DNA of 64,000 bases, taken from NCBI GenBank assembly GCA_016717225.1, contig JADKGB010000037.1:186001-250000 (forward strand). The letters are read 5' to 3'. Below are positions 38,343-46,770 of the stretch, piece by piece. Numbering within the stretch: position 1 is the stretch's first letter; every line of letters begins with the position of its first letter. This DNA comes from Flavobacteriales bacterium (GTDB lineage Bacteria; Bacteroidota; Bacteroidia; Flavobacteriales_F; PHOS-HE28). The notes beneath the pieces were generated by a model. That model saw nothing but the letters and a program-made list of their open reading frames with translations. It had not been told where the DNA came from and did not search any database. A program made the position numbers and the translations under genes.

Positions 38343-39394
38343 CGGCCGAGGTAACGGTGAACAAGGCGAATTGCGACGACTGCGCGCCGATCATCATCGA
38401 ATGCCCGCAGCCACAAACAGTGGAATGTGGTACTGATCTGGATCCGGATGTGATCGGATATCCTGTGTACCGCAAGGACCCGAACTGCCCGGCGATCAAC
38501 TACAGCACATACTATGACATCACCGCTGGCTATTGCCCACGCACAGTAACGCGTTACTGGACCATGGCTGATGAAACTGGCGATACCGCCTATTGCGTGC
38601 AAGTGTTCATCTTCAACGACACACAGGCTCCCGAGATCCTGAACGTACCTGCCGATGTAACGGTGGAATGCGGACAAGTCCCCGAGAAGTCCGGTGATGT
38701 TTGGGCTGAAGACAACTGCAAAGACTGGCTTGATGTGCAAGTGACCGATGCCGTTGACGAAGACAAGAACAAGTGCTCGTACACCATCACCCGCACGTAC
38801 TGGGCTGTGGATGCATGTGGCAACCTCGGCACCGCAACACAAGTGATCACCGTTGTGGACAACACACCTCCCACGATCGCTTGCGAATACGAACTGGACG
38901 CCGAGTTGAAAGCGGATTGCAAGGATGTTCCAAAGCCTGTGGAATGCAAAGCGGAAGACAATTGCGACAGCGATGTGCAGGTGGACGTGCACGACGTGTA
39001 TTCGTACGATGTGGAGAACAAGCAGTGCTTGCTCCTGCGCACATACAGCGCAACTGACGATTGCGGTAACACCACAAGCATCGAACAAACGATCCTGCTC
39101 ATCGGTGATTGCTGCGATAAGAAAGGCGATGGAAAGTCGATCGACGTGAGCGTAACACCGAACCCCTTCCGCGATGAATGCGTGATCGCCTTCAAAGCGA
39201 CGGAGACGGCCAAGGCTGTGTTGAACATCTTCGATATGAACGGCCGCCCGGTCGCAGAAGCGTTCAATGCAACTGTAACCAAAGGCCAAGAGGTACGTGT
39301 TCGATTCACCGCTGATCAAGTGCAGCGTGGCATCTACCAGTACAGTCTTTTGATCGGTAACGAAGTGGTCACCGGCCGATTGATCGTGCAGTAA
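34724..39394 (+). CDS. Giant surface protein, C-terminal part: Ig-like repeat array plus T9SS type A sorting domain
   Basis: These 1,556 codons continue the protein begun at 31084; the Met at 34724 is just the first inside a repeat unit and not a true start. Sixteen Ig-like units are followed by a Cys-rich HYR-like region (about residues 1210-1460; CAPIIIECPQPQTVECG, EILNVPADVTVECG, repeated CGNLGTATQVITVVDNTPP). The C-terminus is a classic T9SS type A domain: VSVTPNPFRDECVIAF, LNIFDMNGRPV, RGIYQYSLLIGNEVVTGRLIVQ. With its N-terminal half the protein would exceed 2,700 residues, typical of gliding or adhesion filaments. A strong hairpin terminator lies 25 bases after the stop. Confidence 0.9.
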   Translation: MLTVTGANGCTSTAQAVVELDGTLPGAQATGGTLNCNVSSVQLGGSGNGTFSWSGPNGFTSTQQNPTVSVAGTYVLTVTGANGCTSMAQAAVELDGTLPGAQATGGTLNCNVSSIQLGGSGNGTFSWSGPNGFTSTQQNPTVSVAGTYVLTVTGANGCTSTAQAVVEQDNTLPGAQATGGTLNCNVLSVQLGGSGNGTFSWSGPNNYTSTQQNPTVSVAGTYVLTVTGANGCTSTAQAVVELDGTLPGAQATGGTLNCNVSSVQLGGSGNGTFSWSGPNNYTSNVQNPTVSVAGTYVLTVTGANGCTSTAQAVVELDGTLPGAQATGGTLNCTVLSVQLGGSGNGTFSWSGPNNYTSNVQNPTVSVAGTYVLTVTGANGCTSTAQAVVEQDNTLPGAQATGGTLNCTVLSVQLGGSGNGTFSWSGPNNYTSNVQNPTVSVAGTYVLTVTGANGCTSTAQAVVEQDDTLPGAQATGGTLNCNVLSVQLGGSGNGTFSWSGPNNYTSNLQNPTVSDAGTYVLTVTGANGCTSTAEAQVEQDSTLPGAQATGGNLTCSNVSVQLGGSGNGTFSWSGPNGFTSTQQNPVVGTAGSYVLTVTGSNGCSSTAQAIVEQDDSTPGAQAIGGVLNCSISSIQLSGSGNGTYSWSGPNNFTSNAQNPVVTAAGTYVLTVTGANGCTSVAQAVVEQDNTLPGAQATGGVLNCNVSSVQLGGSGNGSFSWSGPNNYTSNVQNPTVSVAGTYVLTVTGANGCTSQASAVVESDLLAPDAFIGFFPELDCNIQSVALTGNSPQQGVSYSWSGPNGFTSADQTINVSTIGTYVLTVTGENGCSSNTQATVTRNGTLPGAQATGGVLTCENNAVILGGFGNGSYSWTGPNGFTSLDQTPVVTEAGNYVLTVTGANGCTSTASAEVTLDADVPTAGAQGGVLNCNVSSVTLQGSGNGTFSWSGPNNFTSAQQNPVVTLAGTYVLTVTGANGCISVAQAEVTSDTNVPEVFIGFFVQLDCNNQSTTLTGNSTTVDATFSWTGPNGFTSMNQSINVSAIGTYVLTATGPNGCSATTQATVTQDGTLPTAIATGGSLTCSIASVQLNAIAGGTFVWSGPNNFTSTEQSPVVTVAGTYVLTVTGSNGCINTASALVTQENTGLELSTQGGTVPCDGSGALISASADGEVIYTWSGPNNFSATGAQVLVFVEGIYTVTGVNDNGCSATAEVTVNKANCDDCAPIIIECPQPQTVECGTDLDPDVIGYPVYRKDPNCPAINYSTYYDITAGYCPRTVTRYWTMADETGDTAYCVQVFIFNDTQAPEILNVPADVTVECGQVPEKSGDVWAEDNCKDWLDVQVTDAVDEDKNKCSYTITRTYWAVDACGNLGTATQVITVVDNTPPTIACEYELDAELKADCKDVPKPVECKAEDNCDSDVQVDVHDVYSYDVENKQCLLLRTYSATDDCGNTTSIEQTILLIGDCCDKKGDGKSIDVSVTPNPFRDECVIAFKATETAKAVLNIFDMNGRPVAEAFNATVTKGQEVRVRFTADQVQRGIYQYSLLIGNEVVTGRLIVQ

Positions 39395-39418
39395 GTGTTT
39401 CTACCAAAACCAGCGGCG

Positions 39419-39444
39419 CGGCCCCCTCAGCAATGAGGGGGCCG
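39419..39444. terminator. Bidirectional hairpin terminator
   Basis: CGGCCCCCTCA and TGAGGGGGCCG form a perfect 11-base-pair stem with a GCAA (GNRA-type) tetraloop. It sits between the convergent ends of the giant adhesin (39394) and the RND permease (39462). No clear T-tract follows on the + side. Confidence 0.7.
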
Positions 39445-39461
39445 TGTTGCGTTGGAGCCTG

Positions 39462-40388
39462 CTATTGAAAAACCGGTGCTGTTCCTTCCGCAGCAGGGGG
39501 AGTGTGCTTTCGCACACCTGGTTGCACCAACTTCCCTTTACTAGCCGCAACGCGATGTTTGATCTTCGCAATGATCAACAACATCACGGGCACCATGATC
39601 AGGGTGAGGAAAGTCGCGAAGATCAATCCGTAGATAACGGCCCAGGAGAGCGGCCCCCAGAAGATCACGTTGTCGCCACCAATGTGGATGTGCGGGTTGA
39701 GTTCGGTGAAGAGCGTGCCGAAGTTGAGGTTGAAGCCGATGGCCAAGGGCAATAGGCCGAGCACGGCGGTAATGGCCGTAAGCAACACCGGACGTAAACG
39801 CGTTTTGCCGGCAATGATCAGCGATTCGCGGGAAGCTTCGATGGGCAGTTCGGCATCTTCGGGCAAGCCCAATTTTTCGCGTTGGCGATCGAAGAGCAGC
39901 TTGGCGAAATCCATCAACACGATGGCGTTGTTCACCACCACACCGATCAGCGAGATGATACCGAGCATGGTCATCAGGATGATGAAATCCATGCGGAACA
40001 CCACCAGGCCGAGGAACACACCGATGGTACTGAACACCACCGTGCTCAGGATCACCATGGGGTAGCTGATGCTGTTGAACTGCCACACGATGATGAGGAA
40101 CACGATGAAGAGCGCGATCAGGAACGCCCTGCCGAGGAAACTCATTTCCTTCATCTGGTCTTCTTGTTGGCCGGTGAAGGCCAGGCCGAAGCGCTCATCT
40201 TTCGTAGCCGGCGGAGCGTCCTTCATCTCCGCGATCACTTCATTGCTGTTGTAGCCAGCGATCACGTTGCTGCTCACGGTTACCACGCGTTTCAGATCGG
40301 TGCGTTTGATCGCACTGAACGTAGTGCCGAGTCCTTCTGTGGCGACGGCGCTGATGGGAACCTGGCGGATCGGCGGTGAGCATATCAC
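39462..40388 (-). CDS. RND efflux permease, C-terminal fragment
   Basis: This part carries membrane segments 8-12 of an AcrB/MexB-type inner-membrane pump (FLGRAFLIALFIVFLIIVWQ, GIISLIGVVVNNAIVLMDF, TAITAVLGLLPLAIGF, WAVIYGLIFATFLTLIMVPV). It should continue directly from the 40240-41214 fragment: around 40370 one frame reads ITFRDML and the next reads IRQVPISAVA, which normally sit together separated by TGR. Two missing bases, or one extra, would join them. It is the 3' end of one 39462-43039 gene that restores to about 1,190 residues, slightly over the usual RND length. Confidence 0.85.
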   Translation of the reverse strand: MICSPPIRQVPISAVATEGLGTTFSAIKRTDLKRVVTVSSNVIAGYNSNEVIAEMKDAPPATKDERFGLAFTGQQEDQMKEMSFLGRAFLIALFIVFLIIVWQFNSISYPMVILSTVVFSTIGVFLGLVVFRMDFIILMTMLGIISLIGVVVNNAIVLMDFAKLLFDRQREKLGLPEDAELPIEASRESLIIAGKTRLRPVLLTAITAVLGLLPLAIGFNLNFGTLFTELNPHIHIGGDNVIFWGPLSWAVIYGLIFATFLTLIMVPVMLLIIAKIKHRVAASKGKLVQPGVRKHTPPAAEGTAPVFQ

Positions 40389-41214
40389 GGAAGGTGATCT
40401 TCATATCCATGATGGTGCCCACATCGTAGCGCTGATCATCCTTCAGGCGCACCTGGATCTTGTAGTCATCATCATCGCCTTCCACGCGGAACGTGCTGAC
40501 CTCTTTTCCGAAGAGCGCGGTGCGAATGGCATCGGCCACGGCGTAGGTGCTCACGTTCAAGCGACCGGCTTTCGCGCGATCGATGACGATCGGCATCTCC
40601 GGCTTCTGGCGATCGATGTCCACGCGCAGGGCTTCCACGCCGGGCACGTTCTTGCTCTCCATGAAAAGCTTCAAGCGATCGGCTTCGGCGAGCAGTGGTT
40701 CGATCTCGTCACCGGTGATCTCAAGGTTGATCGGCTTGCCTGTGGGTGGACCTGCGGCGTCCTTGTCCACACTCACGATAACGCCGGGATAGCCAGCGAG
40801 ATCACGTTGCAATTTCAGCAGGATCTCTGTGGTCGTTAGGCCTTTCCGCTCGGCGTATTTCACGAAGCTCAATTGGATACGGCCCTTGTTCGGGGTGTTT
40901 GCGAAACTGACGCCTTGCGCGGGATCGCTGGTGCCATTGCCCACTTGCGAGATCACGGAGTTGATCAGCCAGTTCCGCTGCTTATTTTCCACTGTACCGT
41001 TGGCGCGTTTCACCTCCACTTCTTCCATGTAGGGAGGCACGTTCACGATCGCGTTCACTTGCTTCTCGACCAGGCGGGTGATCTTGTCCGTCTTCTCGAT
41101 ATCCGTGCCAATAGGCGCCTCGATGAACACGTTCACATACTTCGGTTCGTTGATCGGGAAGAACTCCACTTTCGGCGGGAATACACCCAGTAGTACGAAG
41201 GCGAAAAACAACAA
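40240..41214 (-). CDS. RND efflux permease, middle fragment (second porter region)
   Basis: The fragment covers the second periplasmic porter half: VFPPKVEFFPINEPKYVNVFIEAP, the typical PGVEALRVDIDRQKPEMPI, DRAKAGRLNVSTYAVADAIR. The preceding piece of the same protein lies in another frame at about 41230-41482 (VYRLAGILAVIGTLIAVLGF, RYERFLRFALAKHHPRTFF). The join at 41227-41229 needs one more base in a GGG run to read FFPGTIGLLFF. Downstream the frame ends spuriously after ITFRDML. This is a broken stretch of one RND gene, not a separate gene. Confidence 0.82.
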   Translation of the reverse strand: MLFFAFVLLGVFPPKVEFFPINEPKYVNVFIEAPIGTDIEKTDKITRLVEKQVNAIVNVPPYMEEVEVKRANGTVENKQRNWLINSVISQVGNGTSDPAQGVSFANTPNKGRIQLSFVKYAERKGLTTTEILLKLQRDLAGYPGVIVSVDKDAAGPPTGKPINLEITGDEIEPLLAEADRLKLFMESKNVPGVEALRVDIDRQKPEMPIVIDRAKAGRLNVSTYAVADAIRTALFGKEVSTFRVEGDDDDYKIQVRLKDDQRYDVGTIMDMKITFRDMLTADPPGSHQRRRHRRTRHYVQCDQTHRSETRGNREQQRDRWLQQQ

Positions 41215-41449
41215 CCCGATGGTGCCGGGAAGAACGTCCGCGGATGGTGTTTGGCCAAGGCAAATCGCAGGAAACGTTCGTAGCGTTTCTCCAAACGTGG
41301 CAGCAAGCTGTCCTGGAACCAGCGAGTACCGGGTACTCCAAGATGCAAATTCAGCAAACCGAGAATACCGACGAACACCGTGAACGTACCAATGCCCGTT
41401 ACGAACCCGCTATGGCTGGAGAAGCCCAACACGGCGATCAACGTACCGA

Positions 41450-43039
41450 TCACAGCGAGAATTCCGGCGAGTCGGTAGACCTTTTCGCGTTGGGATTCTC
41501 GCGCTCCACCTTCATGAATTGTGTGCTCAGTGCAGGGTTCACAACGAGCGCTACAAAGAGCGAAGAGCTGAGAGCCACCATAAAGGTGATGGGCATCCAC
41601 TTCATGAACTGGCCCATGATACCGGGCCAGAAGATCAGTGGAACGAAGACCATGACCGTAGCGGTAGTAGCGGCCACGATCGGCATGGTCACTTCACCTA
41701 CGGCCTTTCGTGTGGCGATCATGGCGGGCTCGCCATTGCTCATGTGGCGGTAGATGTTCTCCACGATCACGATGCCGTCGTCCACCAATCGACCCAACGC
41801 CAGTATCAATGAGAACAGCACCATGATATTGAGCGTAACACCGAAGGCGTTCAGGATGATGAAGCTGATGAACATGCTCATCGGGATCGCCAGCCCAACG
41901 AAGATCGCGTTGCGCAAACCGAGGAAGAACAACAACGTACCAACTACGAGGATCACGCCGAAGATGATGTGGTTGAAGAGCTCATCCACTTGCACACGTG
42001 TATCGTCACTTTGGTCGTTCGTCACCGTGATGGTGAGGTCTTCGGGGATCACCGTGCCTCTCGCTTCCTTCAATATCTCATTGATCTTGTCGCTGGCGAT
42101 GATGAGGTTTTCACCAGCGCGTTTGATCACGTCCAACATCACCACGGGGTTGCCGTATTCACGGGCATAGCTGTCGGCTTCCTTGTAGTCAAAACTCACT
42201 TCGGCCACATCGCGCAAGCGCACTTCGTTGAGCTTTTCGTTCTTGATCACGATGTCGCGAATGGTCTCCATATCCGGGAACTCACCCACTACACGCACCG
42301 CACGCCGTTGGCCATCCGTGAGCACTTCGCCACCGCTCATGGTGAGGTTTTCGGTTTGCAACGCCATCGCCACATCACCGAAATTGAGCTGAAGCGCCTC
42401 GAGCTGGTGCAGGTCCACGTTCACCTTCACTTCCTTCTCCGGCACCCCACGGATCTCCACCTTGTTGATCTCGGGCAATGCTTCAATGCGGTCTTCGAGG
42501 ATCTTGCCGTAGTGGTGCAATTGATCGAGCGAATAATCACCGCTCAGGTTCAGGTTCATCACCGGCATGATCTCCGAGAAATTCATGGCGAACACGTTCG
42601 GTTCGGCGGGCAGGTCCTTCGGGAAGTTCACATCCCCTTGGGCTTTGTCAACCGCGTCCTTGACTTTCCGCAGCGCTTCCGTGGGCGTTACGTCGTAATC
42701 GAATTTTACCTGGATCGTGCTGTAGTTCGGAACGCTGGTGCTGTCGATCTCGTCCACCCCGGTGATGGTATTGATCTCCTTTTCCAACGGCTTCGTGATC
42801 AGCTTTTCGATGTCCACCACCGAGCTGCTATTGTAGGGTACGCCTACGTAGATCTCTGGTGTCACCACCTCCGGGAAACTCTCCTTCGGCATGGCGATGT
42901 ACGAGTAGATCCCGTAAACGAAGATCAACGCGGTGATCACGATCACGGTCGTGCGGTTCTTCACCGCCCAGCTCGTGATGGCGAACTGCTTGCCGTGGCC
43001 TTCGCCGTAGGCTTCGTTCTCTATGTTGCTGTGGTCCAT
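41450..43039 (-). CDS. RND efflux permease, N-terminal fragment
   Basis: This fragment of 529 codons has the correct start and N-terminus of a proton-driven RND exporter: AVKNRTTVIVITALIFVYGI, YSYIAMPKESFPEV, the porter domain with ANVFAMNFSE-like segments, and membrane helices 2-6 including LILALGRLVDDGIVIVENIY. The two Asp of that helix-4 proton-relay motif are present. Frame is lost at TTTT 41482-41485; one more T restores NAKKVYRLAGILAV and the next piece. The pump works with the adaptor and TolC encoded upstream in the same - strand operon. Specificity (drugs, metals or lipids) cannot be read from the sequence. Confidence 0.9.
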   Translation of the reverse strand: MDHSNIENEAYGEGHGKQFAITSWAVKNRTTVIVITALIFVYGIYSYIAMPKESFPEVVTPEIYVGVPYNSSSVVDIEKLITKPLEKEINTITGVDEIDSTSVPNYSTIQVKFDYDVTPTEALRKVKDAVDKAQGDVNFPKDLPAEPNVFAMNFSEIMPVMNLNLSGDYSLDQLHHYGKILEDRIEALPEINKVEIRGVPEKEVKVNVDLHQLEALQLNFGDVAMALQTENLTMSGGEVLTDGQRRAVRVVGEFPDMETIRDIVIKNEKLNEVRLRDVAEVSFDYKEADSYAREYGNPVVMLDVIKRAGENLIIASDKINEILKEARGTVIPEDLTITVTNDQSDDTRVQVDELFNHIIFGVILVVGTLLFFLGLRNAIFVGLAIPMSMFISFIILNAFGVTLNIMVLFSLILALGRLVDDGIVIVENIYRHMSNGEPAMIATRKAVGEVTMPIVAATTATVMVFVPLIFWPGIMGQFMKWMPITFMVALSSSLFVALVVNPALSTQFMKVERENPNAKRSTDSPEFSL

Positions 43040-43055
43040 GATTGTCGATCGGTTT

Positions 43056-43307
43056 AACGCAGAGGTGCGGAGAGGACGAAGAGGATCGCAGAGTTTGTTT
43101 TGGTGAGGTCTCCGTTCTTATCCACTCGCGGGTGCGTAGGTAGGGTAGAGGTTCGTAGAGTTTGTTTCAGCGGGATCGTGGTTCCTCTGTGCGGCTCAGT
43201 GGTTGATCTTGACTGCATCCAGTATTGTCTGCGTTCCTTCTCTTCCTCTGCGCCTTTCCGTTTGGTTCTGCTCCGCGTTCCTGCCCTCCTCTTTGCGCCT
43301 CTGCGTT
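43056..43307. repeat. Inverted-repeat-bounded intergenic element between adaptor and permease genes
   Basis: A 21-base left arm (43056-43076, AACGCAGAGGTGCGGAGAGGA) and right arm (43287-43307, TCCTCTTTGCGCCTCTGCGTT) match at 18 of 21 positions as inverted repeats. Between them, degenerate copies of CTCTGCG and GCAGAG words recur. It fills almost all of the 277 bases between two operon genes and has no credible coding sequence. The words resemble a dispersed CCTCTGCG-type intergenic repeat seen in environmental genomes; a MITE-like origin is possible. Confidence 0.5.
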
Positions 43308-43316
43308 TATTTTGAT

Positions 43317-44470
43317 TCAGAGGTTCGTCACTTTCACTTCTTGCCCATCGGCTACGCTCTTCGCGCCTTCGTCCACGAGGGTAGCGCCGCGTAGCAACGA
43401 GGCATCGCCGTTCTTCACGCCGATCATGGTCACCTTTTTGTAATCGGCAAGGCGATCGACCATCACTTTTTTGGTGCGCTTCTTCCCGTCCTTTTCCTCG
43501 AGGGTGAAGACGTAGTTGTTCCCGTTCACATCCTCCTGGATCACCTTGCTCGGGACCACAAGCGCGCTGTCCTTCACCACATCACGTACGTGGATCACGC
43601 TCAACAGATTAGGGCGGATCATCTCGCTTCCGTTCGGTAAACGAACGCCCACACGGAACGTCCGGTTCGTTGGGTTGATGAAGCGGCTCACGTTCGTAAG
43701 ACTGGCGTGCAGGGTATCTCCCATAGAAGGGAAAACGACCATCACCGGGTCTCCGTTCTTTACACGTTGCACATAGCTCTCGGGCACATCGGCATCCAGT
43801 GTTGCGCCGCTGGGGTCCACCACGCGCGCAACAGCTGCCATCGGACTGGTCATGTCCCCTATGTTCACCATGATATCATCCACAACACCATCGAACGGAG
43901 CGGTCACGTTGCTCATGCGCTGTTGCTCGCGCAATGCTGCAAGACTTGCTTCGGCTTGCTCCTTGTTGCTTTTGGCTTGCAGGAATTGTATCTCACTACC
44001 GATCTTCTGGTCCCACAACGAGCTCTGTTTCGTAAAAACATCCTTCGCCAGGTTGTAACCAGCTTGTGCGGCGGCGATCTGCTTCTCGATGGCATCGTTG
44101 TCCAGATCGATGATCAGTTGCCCGGCGCGCACGCGTTCACCTTCGCTCACAAGCACGCGGCGTACGCGACCACCCATGGTGAAAAGGTCCGCGCTCTTAT
44201 CGGCCTTCACGTTACCGTGTACCTCAACGAAATGCTCGAAACGTGAAGCTTGCAGCACCATGGTTGTAACGGCGGGCAGGTTCTTCTTCACCGTGGTGTC
44301 GCGCTCGGCTATCCAGGTGTCGGCTTCTCGATCTTCTCGCCGAGTTCCTTGTAAGCCGCCTTCAGCGAATCGAGTTCAATTTTTTTCCGACCGAGATCAT
44401 CGGTGGCGCTGCCAGCACCGCAGCCGGTAAGGAGTGCAGCGAAGGTGAGATAGGTGATCGTATTCTTCAT
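43317..44470 (-). pseudogene. RND periplasmic adaptor (membrane fusion) lipoprotein, one frame break
   Basis: The N-terminus from the ATG at 44470 is a lipoprotein signal (MKNTITYLTFAALLTGCGAG, Cys at about residue 17) followed by a short coiled coil. Near 44322 the frame breaks: adding one base gives EKADTWIAERDTTVKKN and restores 384 residues. The remainder (43317-44291 as an open frame) has the adaptor layout: barrel-sandwich GGRVRRVLVSEGERVRAGQLI, helical hairpin, NVTAPFDGVVDDIMVNIGD, beta-barrel and membrane-proximal domain. Adaptors bridge TolC and the RND pump. It is 44 bases after tolC and upstream of the permease. The break is most likely a sequence error. Confidence 0.85.
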
Positions 44471-44514
44471 CACTTGGGGGTGTTCTTGCAACGTGAAGCT
44501 TGGGTCTTGTAGCA

Positions 44515-45849
44515 TTAATAGAGGTCCAGTGCCTTGCGGAGGTCGGCACGGGCCATGAGCAATTGCACGAGTTTCTGTACGTAGTTCTGTTGGGCCAACA
44601 AATAGTTCCCATGCTCTTGGGTGAGTTCGAAACTGGCTGCACTACCGGTGTTGAACTTGATGGTCGTTCGTTCGAAAATGCTTTTTGCCAACGCCAGTGT
44701 GCGCTCCTCAGTCTTGAAATTGTCGTAGGCCGAGCGTGTTTCGGTGCGGCTTTTTTCGGCCATCGTGATCAAGCGCTGCTCGGTGGCCACTTGGTTGATC
44801 TTCACTTGTTCGAGGGCGAAATTGCTCTGCTTCACTTTTTGGTAGCGCATGCCACTGCTGAAAATGGGCACGTTCAATTGCAGGCCCCAAAGTGTAGTGG
44901 GGAAGAAGGGGTAGGCACCGCCCGGGTCGAATGACGGTCCATTCCATACTTGGCTGTGGCTTACGAAGCCGCCGAGAGATGGCAGCGCCTTAGCCTTGTC
45001 GTTCTTCACGTTCAATTCCTGCAGCCGAACAAGCGTATTCGCGTAGCTCTGCTCCACGTGGCCATTGGCATCCAAGGCTTGTTCGGTGAGACCGGTCTCG
45101 CCCGCATCTACGAGGATGGTCTCCAACTTGTCGGTCAAGGTGATCGGTGTGCCCTGTGGTGTTCCGAGGGTAAGGGCGAGGAGCATGCGCGCCACTTCTG
45201 CTTGCTGTTTGAAGTTGCGCTTGGTGGCGTTCACTTGTTCCAATTGGATGCTGATGCGGTCGATGTCCGTTTGCTCCATGAATCCAGCCTCTTTCATCGC
45301 CGTAACATCACGCAGGCTCTTCTCCAGCAGGGGAATGCCTTCCGCAGTGAGGCGCTCACCCTCTTCGGCTGCGAGAACACCGAAGTAGGCTTTCGCCGCT
45401 TGGTTGCGCGCATCGGCTTGTGCTTTTTGCAGATCCTCCTGGCTCTGCACTTTCAGTTCGCGTGCGGCACGCAGGCCGACGATGTAGCTACCATCGAAGA
45501 TCAATTGGCTCAGGGTGAGGCCCGCGTTCATGCTCCAGGGGACACCGAATTGCGCAGCGATGAATTCGGGCCCTCCAGAGCCTGGGGCCGAAAAGAAATT
45601 CGGGATCAGCTGCGTAGGCACATCAATGAAATTCTGCAGCTCCACCTTGCCGCTGATCTGCGGAAAACCGATGGCGGTGATCTCCTTGCTGCGCGCGTCC
45701 GACTTCTGCGCTTCGAGGGCGCTGCTGCGCACGGCATAGCTCTGTTGGGCCGCGAGGTCGAGCGTTTGCTGAAGGCTCAGGCTTAACGGCCCTTGTGCGA
45801 ACACGCCAGCAACAAGGCCGATCGCGAGGGTGAGAACAGGTTTCCTCAT
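44515..45849 (-). CDS. TolC family outer-membrane efflux channel
   Basis: This 444-residue protein (ATG at 45849; a TTG four codons upstream is also in frame) has a signal peptide (MRKPVLTLAIGLVAGVFAQG) and the OEP fold: LSLQQTLDLAAQQSYAVRSS opening the first helical repeat, long alpha-helical hairpins, and a second repeat starting near GLQLNVPIFSSGMRYQKVKQ. It forms the outer-membrane exit duct for the adaptor and RND permease encoded next. It starts 8 bases after the restored stop of the TetR gene, so the whole set TetR-TolC-adaptor-permease is probably one operon. Confidence 0.92.
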   Translation of the reverse strand: MRKPVLTLAIGLVAGVFAQGPLSLSLQQTLDLAAQQSYAVRSSALEAQKSDARSKEITAIGFPQISGKVELQNFIDVPTQLIPNFFSAPGSGGPEFIAAQFGVPWSMNAGLTLSQLIFDGSYIVGLRAARELKVQSQEDLQKAQADARNQAAKAYFGVLAAEEGERLTAEGIPLLEKSLRDVTAMKEAGFMEQTDIDRISIQLEQVNATKRNFKQQAEVARMLLALTLGTPQGTPITLTDKLETILVDAGETGLTEQALDANGHVEQSYANTLVRLQELNVKNDKAKALPSLGGFVSHSQVWNGPSFDPGGAYPFFPTTLWGLQLNVPIFSSGMRYQKVKQSNFALEQVKINQVATEQRLITMAEKSRTETRSAYDNFKTEERTLALAKSIFERTTIKFNTGSAASFELTQEHGNYLLAQQNYVQKLVQLLMARADLRKALDLY

Positions 45850-45857
45850 GGTGTTGG

Positions 45858-46515
45858 TCAACTACGTTCTTTCTTCGTTTTCTTCTCGAGATACTTCAGT
45901 CCCTTATCGCTGGCGATGCCACGCATGTGGTAGCGAAAGCTCTCCCACGTAACATCCGAAAACTGTATTTGTCCACGGGGAACAGTTCTCCATCGAAGAT
46001 CACATCGAAGCGGGACAGATAGAGTTTGGCCACGATATCCGCCTTCAGGTCATCACGATAAAGGCCCTCTTTCATGCCTTTGCGCATGTTCTGGGTCATG
46101 CAGTCGTAGATGTGGCTCCGCTTCTCCTCGTTGAATTGTTGCCAGGCCTTCGGGTGGTACTTCTCCAGATCGTAGTGGATGCTGGGTGAACCTGTGAGAG
46201 CAGCGTGGCCAAGTACTTGGTGATCTCGAGCTGCTCATCGATGGCATTGAGGCCTTGTGTGCAGATGCTATCAATGATGCCGGTGTGCTGGCAGTGCATG
46301 CGGCTCATGGACCGTTCCACCAAGTCGTTCTTATCGGTAACGAACTGGTAGAGCGTCTTCTTGGAAATGTGCAGGTGGTTGGCCACATCATCCATGGTCA
46401 TGCTCTTGATGCCGCAACGCATGAAGAGTTTGTTGACCTGCTCCAGAATGCTTTCCTCCTTCTCCTTGTCCAGCGGTGTGCTTACCTCGCTGGTGCTATG
46501 GGGAGTTTGTGACAT
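45858..46515 (-). pseudogene. TetR/AcrR family repressor of the efflux operon, two frame breaks
   Basis: From the ATG at 46515, SILEQVNKLFMRCGIKSMTMDDVANHLHISKKTLYQFVTDKNDLV is a textbook TetR DNA-binding domain (here split: recognition helix ISKKTLYQF). The frame breaks at GGG 46184-46186; one more base reads VHPSIHYDLEKYHPKAWQQF. It breaks again at AAAA 45959-45962; one more base reads YSFSDVTWESFRYHMRGIAS through to a TGA at 45858. With both, the protein is 219 residues, exactly a normal TetR size. It is first in the efflux operon and is expected to repress it through the palindrome at 46579-46619. Confidence 0.88.
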
Positions 46516-46578
46516 GGTGCGTACGAAGGTGTAATGGAGAGCCGGTTGGTTCCGGGGCGCAAACGTAGAACAGAAAAA

Positions 46579-46619
46579 CACATCGGAAACGTTTTGGTGC
46601 AGAAAATGTTTCCGGTGTG
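46579..46619. promoter_or_regulatory. Candidate TetR operator palindrome
   Basis: CACATCGGAAAC (46579-46590) and GTTTCCGGTGTG (46608-46619) are inverted repeats with one mismatch. Pairing continues inward as GTTTT/AAAAT around a 7-base centre, so the site is a nearly perfect 41-base palindrome. It lies 64 bases upstream of the TetR start in the divergent region shared with the histidine kinase gene. Position and symmetry are what is expected of an autoregulated TetR efflux repressor. Confidence 0.65.
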
Positions 46620-46770
46620 ATGAGCGGCAATAGGGCGAGTTGGCCGGACAATGCCAATAGCTAGCGAACGGCCGGGAACCTTATGGCTACGCCTTTGGGG
46701 TCGATTGTTGTGCGTGGTATAACCTTAGCGGGCTATTGCGCAGCATCTTTCGGCCAAACACTTTTGGCCC

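Noticed and set aside
37952..39319. 455-codon open frame on the - strand
   Set aside because: Antisense to the Ig-like and HYR region of the giant adhesin; no start context, motif or domain.
41215..41485. Programmed frameshifting in the RND permease
   Set aside because: Three breaks in different directions and no slippery site with downstream structure. Single homopolymer errors explain two of them.
43203..43394. Small ORF in the gap between adaptor and permease genes
   Set aside because: Its translation (SLRLCVYF-like) is what the CTCTGCG-type repeat words encode by chance, and it overlaps the adaptor gene antisense.
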